Origin: Flavobacterium sp. | Lineage (GTDB): Bacteria; Bacteroidota; Bacteroidia; Flavobacteriales; Flavobacteriaceae | Assembly: GCF_027531905.1 (NCBI RefSeq) | Contig: NZ_JAPZSU010000020.1 | Coordinates: 1-64,000, forward strand | Length of the DNA: 64,000 nucleotides | Reading direction: 5' to 3' | Shown: piece by piece, positions 37,661-45,902 of the stretch | Position numbering within the stretch: position 1 is the first letter of the stretch | Layout of the letters: each line of letters opens with the position of its first letter | The notes under the pieces: generated by a model | What the model was told of the DNA's origin: nothing | The model's input: only the letters and a program-made list of their open reading frames with translations | Databases searched by the model: none | Made by a program: the position numbers and the translations under genes

Positions 37661-38576
37661 TTTCGGTAGATTTTTTTTCAAAATTGATAATATAAAACAA
37701 ACCTCCATAAACGGTTTTAGACTGTCCAACATTTTTTCCTTCGGCTACATAATTATACCCGCCAATTATTGATAATTCAGGGATGCTTTTGAGTGTGTAT
37801 TTTGTATTCAAACCATATCTGATAGCGTTCATAGTATTGCTAGGGAAAGGCATGTTGTTTTTGGTAATGTCAAAACCTCCTTTTTGGGTAACCCAGTTAT
37901 CAATTATAAATTCTGCAATTAATCGATTAGAGCGATAGCCCATTCTAAAATTAACCGAAATAGCATCAGGCATATTCACTTCATTTGAATAGATGATTTC
38001 GTCATTCGTTAAATAGGAATTTCTTTCAATTGTAACGTTTGCTCTTTTTACATAAGCTCCTGAAAGCGTGCTAAAAAAATTGCCTCTTTGGAAATCTCCC
38101 ATAATTCGTAAGGTTCCTGTTTTACTGCCAAGACCCAAGCTCAAGGGTAGATAATCGATGGCATAATCCGACAGCGGAGTGGAATAACTTCCAATGAAAT
38201 AGAGAGAGTAGGTGTTTTTTCCAATTGTTTTTTCGATTGGCATGTATTTTAGAGTTAAAGAAAGGTCTTGTATTCCTTTTTGACCTTTCATAGTGCCTTC
38301 AGAAGCATTAGTTTTTACATAGGGCAAGCTGAATAATAGATTCAATTTATCTGAAATGCCGTAATTCCCCATAACAGCCAGAGATTTTGTGCTTACGGTT
38401 CCAAGATTTAAATTGGTTCTTTTGAAAGTGCCTTCCCAATAGTTGTTCCAACTGCTGTATTGGTATATTGCTCCTGTGCAAAAGTTGTTTTTGCTCATCA
38501 TTATTCCGTCAATTTCGGTTTGAGAGTATGTTATTAGAGAAGACAAGAATAGCATCGTCCAGTATATTTTTTTCAT
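37650..38576 (-). CDS. Outer-membrane channel-like protein
   Basis: 308 residues with a signal peptide (MKKIYWTMLFLSSLITYSQ). The mature protein has about a dozen amphipathic strands, with a pattern like the outer-membrane transporters of the phenol-degradation MetA-like family (LNLLFSLPYVKTNAS, GIQDLSLTLKYMPIEK, YSLYFIGSYSTPLSDYA). The last strand ends YGGLFYIINFEKK. The substrate is unknown. It is first in an operon with the haloperoxidase-like lipoprotein. Directly upstream, running up to its ATG, lies an element also found before bioD. Confidence 0.75.
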   Translation of the reverse strand: MKKIYWTMLFLSSLITYSQTEIDGIMMSKNNFCTGAIYQYSSWNNYWEGTFKRTNLNLGTVSTKSLAVMGNYGISDKLNLLFSLPYVKTNASEGTMKGQKGIQDLSLTLKYMPIEKTIGKNTYSLYFIGSYSTPLSDYAIDYLPLSLGLGSKTGTLRIMGDFQRGNFFSTLSGAYVKRANVTIERNSYLTNDEIIYSNEVNMPDAISVNFRMGYRSNRLIAEFIIDNWVTQKGGFDITKNNMPFPSNTMNAIRYGLNTKYTLKSIPELSIIGGYNYVAEGKNVGQSKTVYGGLFYIINFEKKSTENEN

Positions 38577-38700
38577 ATATGTAAAAGTTATTTGTTAGCG
38601 GTCATATGTGATGTGCTTCGCCAATTCACTTCGCTCGGGTCGCCTTTTATTTATTTGTTTCTGTTTGCGACAAACTTGTTGTTAATGGCGATTTCATATG
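38577..38700 (-). promoter_or_regulatory. Repeated leader-like element, copy 1 (upstream of the outer-membrane gene)
   Basis: Read on the minus strand it starts CATATGAAATCGCCA and ends ACCGCTAACAAATAAC just before the ATG at 38576. It aligns nearly end to end with 43855-43977 before bioD. Pairing features: TCGCCA/TGGCGA (complements of 38686-38691 and 38618-38623) close a domain with a hairpin GTTTG/CAAAC (38663-38675). The rest of the spacer to 38952 is AT-rich with no gene. Confidence 0.65.
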
Positions 38701-38952
38701 AGTTTGCTAAAAAGTAAGCAATGATTGACCTTATAAAGTCAAAAATGCTTTTCGAATAGTGATAGAATAACGCATTTTATGATGTAATGAATTCATCTAA
38801 ATTTGAGTCAATCTAACAATTTGGGTTTAGAAATAGTTTAGGATGTTTTTAGGCATAAGTTGCCTCATAATCTTTTTTAAAATTCATAGTAGTCTTTACT
38901 AATCACAGAATAGTTTAACAAAAAGACACTTAATTTCAGAAAAAGAAAAAAA

Positions 38953-39495
38953 CTAAACGAAATCTGGAGGGGAATAGGGTAAATTGAAATAGCCACAAAC
39001 AGGTTTCGTGATTTGTGTTCTTTGAAAAGAAACTTTGGCTATTTGAACTGTAGAAGGTGTGCTAATTGATAAAGGTTTTGTAACCAAATAATCAGTTACA
39101 ACCGTTTTTAATAGTTTTTTTGCAGGTGATTCTTTTGAAGGGGAATCATCAAATAATTGCTGATTTACAAGGTTTGTGAGTTCAGAACTTATCTTGTCTT
39201 GATGTGTGTTTGGTAAATAATACAAGTACAGGATGTTGTTTTTTATGCGTTTTTTAAAAACGTGATAATACGTATTGTTGATTTCTATGTTTTGGTTTAC
39301 GTATTCAAAGTCTGTGTCTTGTACAAAGGAATAAATAGAAGCGTTTACTTCAAGAACTTGGTATTCAGAAGTTGTTTTTTCTTGCATACTAGAGACCCAT
39401 TGATGTTCTTGTTTTTGATGAAATAAAAGATAGTACCCTATTACATTGTAAAATAAGGAGGCAATTAAAAATACCGATGCCAAACGTTTCATCAT
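38953..39495 (-). CDS. Membrane-anchored protein of unknown function
   Basis: 180 residues; a start at either of two adjacent ATG codons is possible. One N-terminal hydrophobic segment (LASVFLIASLFYNVIGYYLLF) would anchor it in the inner membrane or act as an uncleaved signal. The remainder is polar and presumably periplasmic. The C-terminus is aromatic- and proline-rich (CGYFNLPYSPPDFV), a style seen in small Bacteroidetes proteins near TonB receptors, but I do not recognise the family. Stands alone, divergent from bioF. Confidence 0.7.
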   Translation of the reverse strand: MMKRLASVFLIASLFYNVIGYYLLFHQKQEHQWVSSMQEKTTSEYQVLEVNASIYSFVQDTDFEYVNQNIEINNTYYHVFKKRIKNNILYLYYLPNTHQDKISSELTNLVNQQLFDDSPSKESPAKKLLKTVVTDYLVTKPLSISTPSTVQIAKVSFQRTQITKPVCGYFNLPYSPPDFV

Positions 39496-39647
39496 TCTCC
39501 GAAAGTAAAAAACTAAATGACTTATTAACAGGTTTTTAGTATTAATTAAGAAATATTTAACATATAAAAAATATAAAATACAAATTTATTTACAAATAAT
39601 AGGAAATAGTATTTGTATAAAAAAATGCTGTTTCGTTAAAAAGTGTT

Positions 39648-39681
39648 TTGAATCTCAATCGAAAAAAAGTGCTTATTTTTG
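39648..39681 (+). promoter_or_regulatory. Promoter of bioF
   Basis: TTG at 39648-39650, a 23-nt spacer and TATTTTTG at 39674-39681. The -7 element ends 6 bp before the bioF ATG, so the transcript would be nearly leaderless. Confidence 0.6.
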
Positions 39682-39687
39682 TTTCCT

Positions 39688-40842
39688 ATGAAAGCACTAC
39701 CACAATCTCTTGCACAAAAGTTAGCCGCCAGACAAGAGCAAAATGCGCTTAGAAAATTGCCTTTGGCCAACCAATTAATCGATTTTGCATCAAATGATTA
39801 TTTAGGTTTTGCAAAATCCGAAGCTATTTTTACAGACACACACCATCATTTAGTCACTAATAATAGTATGATAAACGGAGCAACAGGTTCGCGATTGCTT
39901 TCTGGGAATCATACTTTGTATCCTACGACAGAGGTTTTTATTGCAAATTTTCATCAATCGCCATCTGCCTTGCTTTTTAACTCGGGTTATGATGCCAATG
40001 TTGGTTTTTTTAGTGCTGTACCTCAAAAAGGGGATTTTATTTTGTTTGATGAATTGTGTCACGCATCAATCAGAGATGGGATTCAGCTTTCTAATGCGAA
40101 AGCGTATAAGTTCAAACATAACGATTTTGAAGATTTAGAACGACTTATTTTGAAGTTTCAGGCTTCTGAAAATCAGCATTCCACTACCATTTATGTAGTT
40201 ACAGAAAGTGTTTTTTCTATGGATGGAGACTGTCCGAATATAGAAGAGTTGGTGGCTGTTTCAGAGAAATACAACTGCTATTTAGTGGTTGACGAAGCGC
40301 ATGCATTGGGAGTCTTTGGTGAAAAAGGAGAAGGTTTGGTGCAGTTTCTGGGTTTGCAAGAGCATTTTTTTGCTCGGATTGTTACTTTTGGAAAAGGTTT
40401 AGGCTGTCATGGTGCTGTTGTGCTCGGTTCTGAGGAATTGAGTAGTTATTTAGTCAATTTTGCCCGAAGTTTTATATACACTACGGGACTTTCTCCACAT
40501 TCCGTTGCAACAATTGGTATTGCATATCAAACATTGGATGCTAAAGCAGCAGCAATTGGTGAATTGAAAGAGCGAATTAATTATTTTAATCAAGAAAAAA
40601 ACCGCTTCAGTTTGAAACCGCTTTTCGTTCGAAGCAAATCTGCGATTCAATCGGCTATAATTCCCGGAAATGCTAATGTAAAACGCATTGCTCAACAATT
40701 ACAAGAAAAAGGGTTTGATGTAAAACCCATACTTTCACCCACGGTTCCCGCTGGGCAAGAACGCTTGCGTTTTTGTTTACACAGCTACAATACCGAAACT
40801 CAAATTTCGGAGGTTTTGCATTGTTTATCATTGCTTCTATAA
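39688..40842 (+). CDS. bioF: 8-amino-7-oxononanoate synthase-like enzyme
   Basis: PLP enzyme that condenses pimeloyl thioester with alanine in biotin synthesis. The start at 39688 gives 384 residues. Signatures: IDFASNDYLGFAKSEA, NGATGSRLLSGNH, DEAHALGVFGEKGEG, and the PLP lysine Lys236 in TFGKGLGCHGAV. Related enzymes (KBL, serine palmitoyltransferase) share these motifs; the nearby bioD and bioA support BioF. It is separated from bioD by 3.1 kb that holds a TraB protein and a sigma-factor pair, and has its own promoter. Confidence 0.88.
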   Translation: MKALPQSLAQKLAARQEQNALRKLPLANQLIDFASNDYLGFAKSEAIFTDTHHHLVTNNSMINGATGSRLLSGNHTLYPTTEVFIANFHQSPSALLFNSGYDANVGFFSAVPQKGDFILFDELCHASIRDGIQLSNAKAYKFKHNDFEDLERLILKFQASENQHSTTIYVVTESVFSMDGDCPNIEELVAVSEKYNCYLVVDEAHALGVFGEKGEGLVQFLGLQEHFFARIVTFGKGLGCHGAVVLGSEELSSYLVNFARSFIYTTGLSPHSVATIGIAYQTLDAKAAAIGELKERINYFNQEKNRFSLKPLFVRSKSAIQSAIIPGNANVKRIAQQLQEKGFDVKPILSPTVPAGQERLRFCLHSYNTETQISEVLHCLSLLL

Positions 40843-40881
40843 AAAAAGCGCTATCCGAATTTTGTCATTGATTAAAAAGTA

Positions 40882-41151
40882 AACACGAATTTCACTAATT
40901 TTCACGAAAAAGAGACCGTTTTAATGGCACAGCTTTATTGATGCCAAAGAATTTATGTGCTTGTTTTTTTAAATTGAATTTTAACTAAGTCATTTTGGAT
41001 GAACCACAAATCATAAACCCTTACGGATATTTTTTACCATATAAGGCATTTAAGGTCATTTAAGTTCTTTCTTTGTGAACCTTGCGTAAATCTTTGCGAA
41101 CCTTGCGGTTAAGTTAGCTGCATATTTGTGTCAATTAGTGATATTCGTGTT
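40882..41151. repeat. Inverted-repeat-bounded intergenic block
   Basis: AACACGAATTTCACTAATTT (from 40882) is matched by an inverted copy ending at 41151 (AATTAGTGATATTCGTGTT). The interior has a CATATAAGG-family arm (41036-41064) and a TTTGCGGTTAA-type fragment (about 41080-41115). It occupies most of the 468-bp gap between bioF and the TraB gene; no gene seen. Confidence 0.6.
41036..41064. repeat. Single arm of the CATATAAGG repeat family
   Basis: ACCATATAAGGCATTTAAGG and the following TCATTTAAG match the arms of the inverted-repeat element at 35606-35758. Confidence 0.65.
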
Positions 41152-41310
41152 TGAATAAAGAAAAAATACACTTCATAAGTCTCTTGTTTTCAGGGTTTTT
41201 TGAAAAAAAATAAAAAAAGTTTGTAACGTTTTTAGTTGTTGATTACTTACGAGTTGTAATCAAATAAATTAGGTATTGTTTTTAATCATCAATCAAAAAA
41301 ATCAACAATC

Positions 41311-42171
41311 ATGAAAACAAGTAAAACGCTTATTTTAGGTTTGGTAACCGTTGCAAGCTTTGGTTTTTCAACACAAGCACAAACCAAAAAAGCAAATGAA
41401 AATTCTTTATTATGGGAAATTTCAGGAAACGGATTAGCACGTCCTTCTTATTTGTACGGGACCTTACACCTGATGTGTGAACGTGATTTTGCCATCCAAG
41501 AAAAAGTGAAAAAAGCCTTTGATAAATCAACTAAATTAGCCTTAGAGTTGGATTTTGACGATCCATCAGAATTAAAAGCGATGCAAGAAATGGGTGAAAG
41601 CAAAGTAGCTTTGAGCACGCTTCTGACCCCTGAAGATTATAAAAAATTAGATATTCTTTTAAAAGAAAAAGTGGGAGCAGGAGTGAGTCAATTTGAGCAT
41701 ACTACTTTGATTTCTTTGATGAGTTTGATAATGATAAAATCTTTAGATTGTCCTCCAAAAGTATATGAATTAGAATTTTTTCAAATGGCTCAAAAACGTA
41801 AAATGGAGATTTTGGGTTTGGAGAAACTAGCGGTTCAAATTGCTGCAATGGATGCTTCTTTTCCTCCTCACGAAATGGTTGAACAGTTGCGCAATTATGA
41901 CAAAAAATATTTCGATTTATTAACTCAAACCTATAAAAGTGAAGATTTAAAGGCCATTTATGAACTGGTAAATGATCCTAAATTTATGGATGAGAAAAGC
42001 AAACCTGTAATGTTAGATAATCGCAATAGTAATTGGCTTAAAGATATGCCAGCGATGATGAAAAATGAAAGTGTGTTTTTTGCCGTAGGAGCTGCGCATT
42101 TGCCTGGAAAAAAAGGAGTGATTCAATTATTACAAAAGGCAGGATATACGGTACAACCTGTAATCAACTAA
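41311..42171 (+). CDS. TraB/GumN-family protein
   Basis: 286 residues with a signal peptide (LGLVTVASFGFSTQAQ). The TraB/GumN family (related to the EreA/ChaN/Tiki superfamily) is recognised from LLWEISGNGLARPSYLYGTLH at the start, with the GT-x-H motif, LALELDFDDPSE and the C-terminal FFAVGAAHLPGKKGVIQLL. Tiki-like members are metalloproteases; the glutamate and the histidines are conserved here, but the substrate is unknown. It is followed within 1 bp by an ECF sigma factor, so the three genes to 43277 may be one unit. Confidence 0.9.
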   Translation: MKTSKTLILGLVTVASFGFSTQAQTKKANENSLLWEISGNGLARPSYLYGTLHLMCERDFAIQEKVKKAFDKSTKLALELDFDDPSELKAMQEMGESKVALSTLLTPEDYKKLDILLKEKVGAGVSQFEHTTLISLMSLIMIKSLDCPPKVYELEFFQMAQKRKMEILGLEKLAVQIAAMDASFPPHEMVEQLRNYDKKYFDLLTQTYKSEDLKAIYELVNDPKFMDEKSKPVMLDNRNSNWLKDMPAMMKNESVFFAVGAAHLPGKKGVIQLLQKAGYTVQPVIN

Positions 42172-42172
42172 T

Positions 42173-42682
42173 TTGACTTTGAAGACAAAAGAGCAAGAAT
42201 TTTTATCCCGAATCGAGCAGCATAAAGGCATCTTGTACAAGGTTTCCAAAATGTATATGGACAACCGTGACGACCAAGAAGATTTGTTTCAAGAAATCAT
42301 TTGCCAATTATGGAAAGCCAATGATAGTTTTAAAGGTGCAAGTCAGTTTTCTACTTGGATGTATCGTGTAGCCATTAATACTGCAATAGTATTTTTAAAG
42401 AAAGAAAAGCGAAAGGTTGACAAGTACGAAATTGCTTCGGAAAATGTAAAAGAAGAGGAAGATGATTCACATATAAAAGAAAGTCAATTGGACCATTTTT
42501 ATCGAGCTGTTCAAAAATTGGATAAAATTGATAAAGCTATTATTTTTTACCAATTAGAAGGTTTTTCTCATCGGGAAATTGGAGAAAACCTCGGGATTTC
42601 AGAAGGAAATGCCAGAGTGAAATTGAATAGAGCCAAAGAAAAAGTAAAAGAAATTATAAAAAATCAAGGATATGGATTTTAA
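42173..42682 (+). CDS. ECF-type RNA polymerase sigma factor
   Basis: 169 residues. Region 2 is visible as YMDNRDDQEDLFQEIICQLWKA (with the region 2.2 core) and TWMYRVAINTAI; region 4 as IIFYQLEGFSHREIGENLGI followed by RVKLNRAKEKVKE. The start is a TTG at 42173, or at 42179; no in-frame ATG lies upstream in the gap after TraB. The next gene overlaps by 11 bp and encodes a membrane protein likely to control it. The regulon is unknown. Confidence 0.9.
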   Translation: MTLKTKEQEFLSRIEQHKGILYKVSKMYMDNRDDQEDLFQEIICQLWKANDSFKGASQFSTWMYRVAINTAIVFLKKEKRKVDKYEIASENVKEEEDDSHIKESQLDHFYRAVQKLDKIDKAIIFYQLEGFSHREIGENLGISEGNARVKLNRAKEKVKEIIKNQGYGF

Positions 42683-43277
42683 CGATATACAATCAGCATG
42701 GAACAACGAAAACACAAGCAATGTGGTTGTTCCCACTCAATTAGAGAAAATGCAACAAGCCAATACACCGCTGGATAAGATAAAGAAAAACTTAAAAAAC
42801 GAATTAATTTATCAAATTGTATCAATTGTTCTTATAGGGTTTGCGCCTTATTTAAATGGATTTCCAGAGCAAGCCATCACTCCCTTTTATTTGTTGTTCA
42901 GTTTGTTTGTAGCGGTTAGTGCTTATTATCTAATTAAGTTGTTTATTTTTTATAAACGATTAAACAAAACAGCTTTGAATACCAAAGACAATTTATACGA
43001 AACCTATTTTGATATTCGCTTGAATATGGAACTTTACAAGACCTTTGGGTTTGCCTTAACGCCCTTTATGATTTTGTTTTTGGTTGGGGTTCTATATTTT
43101 ACATTGCCTAATGGCGCGACATTATTTACCGATAGTACCAATAGTATAGCGCTGTTTGTTTCGGTTTTGTTTAGTATGTTGTTTATGGGCGTAGCTTTAG
43201 AATGGTGGGTGCACTTTTTTTACGGCAAATACGCCAAAGAAATCCGAACCGTTTTAGACGAGTTAAAAGAAGAATAA
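42672..43277 (+). CDS. Multi-pass membrane protein, likely partner of the ECF sigma factor
   Basis: 201 residues with an acidic cytoplasmic N-terminus (MDFNDIQSAWNNENTSN) and four hydrophobic segments in two pairs (about residues 48-62, 70-92, 117-140, 152-172). No zinc-binding anti-sigma motif (HxxxCxxC) is present. The 11-bp overlap with the sigma gene and the W-N-x-E type start, seen in Bacteroidetes proteins beside ECF sigma factors, suggest an anti-sigma or sensor role. That is inference. Ends at a strong terminator. Confidence 0.75.
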   Translation: MDFNDIQSAWNNENTSNVVVPTQLEKMQQANTPLDKIKKNLKNELIYQIVSIVLIGFAPYLNGFPEQAITPFYLLFSLFVAVSAYYLIKLFIFYKRLNKTALNTKDNLYETYFDIRLNMELYKTFGFALTPFMILFLVGVLYFTLPNGATLFTDSTNSIALFVSVLFSMLFMGVALEWWVHFFYGKYAKEIRTVLDELKEE

Positions 43278-43282
43278 ATAGT

Positions 43283-43308
43283 AAAGCAACTTTCGGGTTG
43301 CTTTTTTT
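43283..43308 (+). terminator. Intrinsic terminator of the TraB-sigma unit
   Basis: AAAGCAAC pairs with GTTGCTTT around TTTCGG, followed by T-run. Confidence 0.9.
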
Positions 43309-43363
43309 GTGTTAGAATCATAGTGGACTTTGTGAATTCTTTGCGAACTTTAAATAAAAATAT

Positions 43364-43507
43364 AACCACATAGAAGCATAGATAAAAACAAATAATAGAA
43401 AGAATATGGTAGAAATAATACTATTTTACGCATAGTAATACTATGTGAAAAGTAAAACGTCTATTTTTTCTTTTGTATAACTATAGATTCTATGTTTCTA
43501 TGTGGTG
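43364..43507. repeat. Inverted-repeat-bounded intergenic block
   Basis: CCACATAGAAGCATAGA (43366-43382) and TCTATGTTTCTATGTGG (43489-43505) are inverted copies with one mismatch and enclose about 106 bp, which itself has smaller inverted repeats around TAATACTAT. No coding capacity. Confidence 0.6.
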
Positions 43508-43697
43508 AAAAATAATTTCAATCAAAGGGCTATTGTTTAAAATTACTTTTAAGTTTTTAAATTGAATTTCAAAGATTTTGCTAGAAAAGGAAAAGATAAT
43601 GGCTTATGATTTTAAAAAAATAATAAACATAAAGTTTTGTGCTTTATTTTTGTCACAAATTCAATGAATTTCAGTTTAGTTAGTTGAATGAACATTA

Positions 43698-43820
43698 ATG
43701 AACTATTTAAAAGCAACAGAAATAGAAGTTGGATTGTTACTGAACTTCGGCGAAGAACCAGAATTTAAACGTGTTATATATATAAACGATAGAAAAGTTA
43801 ATTTAAAAAATCAGCGATAA
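43698..43820 (+). pseudogene. C-terminal remnant of a GxxExxR-family protein
   Basis: A 40-codon frame with its own ATG translates to MNYLKATEIEVGLLLNFGEE and continues PEFKRVIYINDRK before a stop. This is the typical ending of GxxExxR proteins (PD-(D/E)XK-like family, about 125 residues), which have NYLKAT..EVGLLLNFG..PEFKR near the C-terminus. An in-frame stop (43689-43691) lies just upstream and the N-terminal two-thirds with the GxxExxR motif is absent, so it is a decayed fragment. Confidence 0.75.
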
Positions 43821-43854
43821 TCGGTTTCATCCGTTTTATCCGTGGCAATTTAGA

Positions 43855-43977
43855 ATATGAAATCGCCAATAACTAGAAGTTTGCGCAAGCAAACACCCAT
43901 ATATAAAAAGGCGACCCGAACGAAGTGAATTGGCGAAGCATAACATATGTGACCGCTTAAAAATAAAATTTACACAT
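43855..43977 (+). promoter_or_regulatory. Repeated leader-like element, copy 2 (upstream of bioD)
   Basis: Aligns almost end to end with the minus-strand sequence before the outer-membrane gene (38577-38700), up to the start codon. Possible fold: TCGCCAAT (43863-43870) with ATTGGCGA (43929-43936), enclosing the hairpin GTTTGC-GCAA-GCAAAC (43879-43894) that has a GNRA loop. ATATG and CATAT outside the first stem could extend it. Conservation up to both ATG codons fits a transcribed leader or mobile regulatory element; a plain REP-like repeat is the alternative. Confidence 0.65.
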
Positions 43978-44595
43978 ATGAAATTATTTATTACAGGAAT
44001 TGGTACCGATGTAGGTAAAACCGTTGCAGCCGCTATCATTACTCAAGCTTTAGAAGCCGATTATTGGAAACCCATTCAGGCAGGAGATTTAGATAATTCC
44101 GATAGTCATAAAGTAAAGGCCTACGTGTCCAATCAAAAAACTGTTTTTCATCCCAACAGTTATGCTTTGCAAACTCCAGCGAGCCCGCATTATGCTGCAG
44201 AAATAGATGGAATCACCATTGATTTAACTCAAATTAAAGAGCCAGTAACCGAAAATCATCTAGTAATAGAAGGCGCTGGTGGAATTTTAGTTCCTCTGAA
44301 TACAACGGATACGATTGCCGATTTGATTCAACCCGATTATAAAGTGATTGTGGTTTCCCGTCATTATCTGGGGAGTATCAATCATACGTTGTTGACTATC
44401 GAGGCGTTGCAAAACCGAAACATTGCGGTGGCTGGAATCGTTTTTTCTGGAGATGAAAATCAAGCAACCGAATCGATTATTTTAAGCAAAACAGGATTGA
44501 AATGTATTGGACGAATTGACCAAGAACCCTATTTTGATACGAATGTCATCGCAGAATATGCCGATTTGTTTCGAGAGCAATTATTGAGTTTATAA
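43978..44595 (+). CDS. bioD: Dethiobiotin synthetase
   Basis: ATP-dependent closure of the ureido ring to form dethiobiotin. The start at 43978 gives 205 residues; the longer frame would read through the repeat element. P-loop GIGTDVGKT (residues 7-15), then YWKPIQAGD, VIEGAGGILVPL and NHTLLTIEAL match the family. bioA begins 2 bp after the stop, so bioD-bioA are co-transcribed. Confidence 0.95.
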   Translation: MKLFITGIGTDVGKTVAAAIITQALEADYWKPIQAGDLDNSDSHKVKAYVSNQKTVFHPNSYALQTPASPHYAAEIDGITIDLTQIKEPVTENHLVIEGAGGILVPLNTTDTIADLIQPDYKVIVVSRHYLGSINHTLLTIEALQNRNIAVAGIVFSGDENQATESIILSKTGLKCIGRIDQEPYFDTNVIAEYADLFREQLLSL

Positions 44596-44597
44596 TT

Positions 44598-45902
44598 ATG
44601 AATACAGCAAATATTCCTTCTTCCCAAACAATGAAGCTTACAGAAAGAGACCAGAAACACCTTTGGCATCCGTACACTCAACATAAAACAGCGGCTTTAC
44701 CAGTCGGAATTGTCCGTGGCGAAGCGGCGTTGTTGTGGGACGAAAGTGGTAAAGAATATATTGATGCCATTGCTTCGTGGTGGGTCAATCCTTATGGCCA
44801 CTCGAATCGCTTTATTGCGGATGCGATTTATAAACAACTTACTACCTTAGAGCACGTACTTTTTGGAGGTTTTACGCACGAACCCGCTGTTGTTTTATCC
44901 GAGAAACTAGTAGAAATCTTACCTAGCAATCAGAAAAAACTCTTTTTTTCGGATAATGGTTCTACCGCTGTCGAAATTGCGATAAAAGTGGCTTTACAGT
45001 ACAACTTTAACCACGGAATTTCAAAAACGACGATTATTGCTTTTGAAGATGCTTTTCATGGCGACACCTTTGCAGCAATGGCGGCGAGTGGGATTTCTTT
45101 CTTTACCGAAGCTTTTCAAGGAATGATGATTGATGTTGTTCGGATTCCCGTTCCAGTGGAAGGAAAGGAAGCGGAAAGTATAGCAGCTCTTCAAAAAGCA
45201 ATTACGGATAAAAATTGTGCGGCTTTTATTTTTGAACCCTTAATACAAGGTGCCGCAGGAATGGTGATGTATGCACCTGAAGCTTTGGATAACTTGCTTC
45301 AAATTTGCAAAGAAAACCAAGTATTGACCATTGCCGATGAAGTGATGACGGGTTTTGGGAAAACCGGAAAAAACTTTGCCTGCGATTATTTAAAAACGTT
45401 GCCAGACATGATGTGTTTGTCTAAAGCCTTGACTGGTGGCACTATTCCTATGGCGATTACGACTTTCACTACAGCGATTTTTGATGCTTTTTATGATGAT
45501 GATATCAATAAAGCCTTGTTTCATGGGCATACGTTTACGGCAAATCCAACGGGTTGCGCTGCTGCTCTAGCCAGTATCGAATTGTTGCAAACCGAAACGA
45601 TGCAGTCCAACATTCAACGTATTCATCAACGCCATTTGGACTTTCAAAAGTATATCGGTACACACCCAAAAGTAAGCACTACTAGAGTTTTTGGGGTGAT
45701 TTTCGCTTTGGAAATCAAGACAAATAGCAGCTTTAGTTATTACGGCTCATTGCGCAATAGGCTCTATGATTTTTTTATTGAAAATGGAGTAATTCTGCGT
45801 CCAGTTGGGAATATAGTTTACATTTTGCCGCCCTACGTAATTACCGATGCACAGTTGCAAAAAGTGTATGAAGTAGTCGAGAGTGCTTTGGAAATAGTGT
45901 AG
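44598..45902 (+). CDS. bioA: Adenosylmethionine-8-amino-7-oxononanoate aminotransferase
   Basis: Class III PLP aminotransferase that converts KAPA to DAPA using S-adenosylmethionine. 434 residues as called; a start at the internal ATG before KLTERDQKHLWHPYTQH would give 423 and is equally plausible. Signatures: HLWHPYTQHK, SWWVNPYGHSN, FFSDNGSTAVEIA, ADEVMTGFGKTGK and the PLP lysine in LSKALTGGTIPM. Directly downstream of bioD. bioB and bioC are not in the window. Confidence 0.94.
   Translation: MNTANIPSSQTMKLTERDQKHLWHPYTQHKTAALPVGIVRGEAALLWDESGKEYIDAIASWWVNPYGHSNRFIADAIYKQLTTLEHVLFGGFTHEPAVVLSEKLVEILPSNQKKLFFSDNGSTAVEIAIKVALQYNFNHGISKTTIIAFEDAFHGDTFAAMAASGISFFTEAFQGMMIDVVRIPVPVEGKEAESIAALQKAITDKNCAAFIFEPLIQGAAGMVMYAPEALDNLLQICKENQVLTIADEVMTGFGKTGKNFACDYLKTLPDMMCLSKALTGGTIPMAITTFTTAIFDAFYDDDINKALFHGHTFTANPTGCAAALASIELLQTETMQSNIQRIHQRHLDFQKYIGTHPKVSTTRVFGVIFALEIKTNSSFSYYGSLRNRLYDFFIENGVILRPVGNIVYILPPYVITDAQLQKVYEVVESALEIV

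Noticed and set aside
43930..43977. Longer bioD start
   Set aside because: It would translate the repeated leader element; the family begins at MKLFITGIGTDVGKT.
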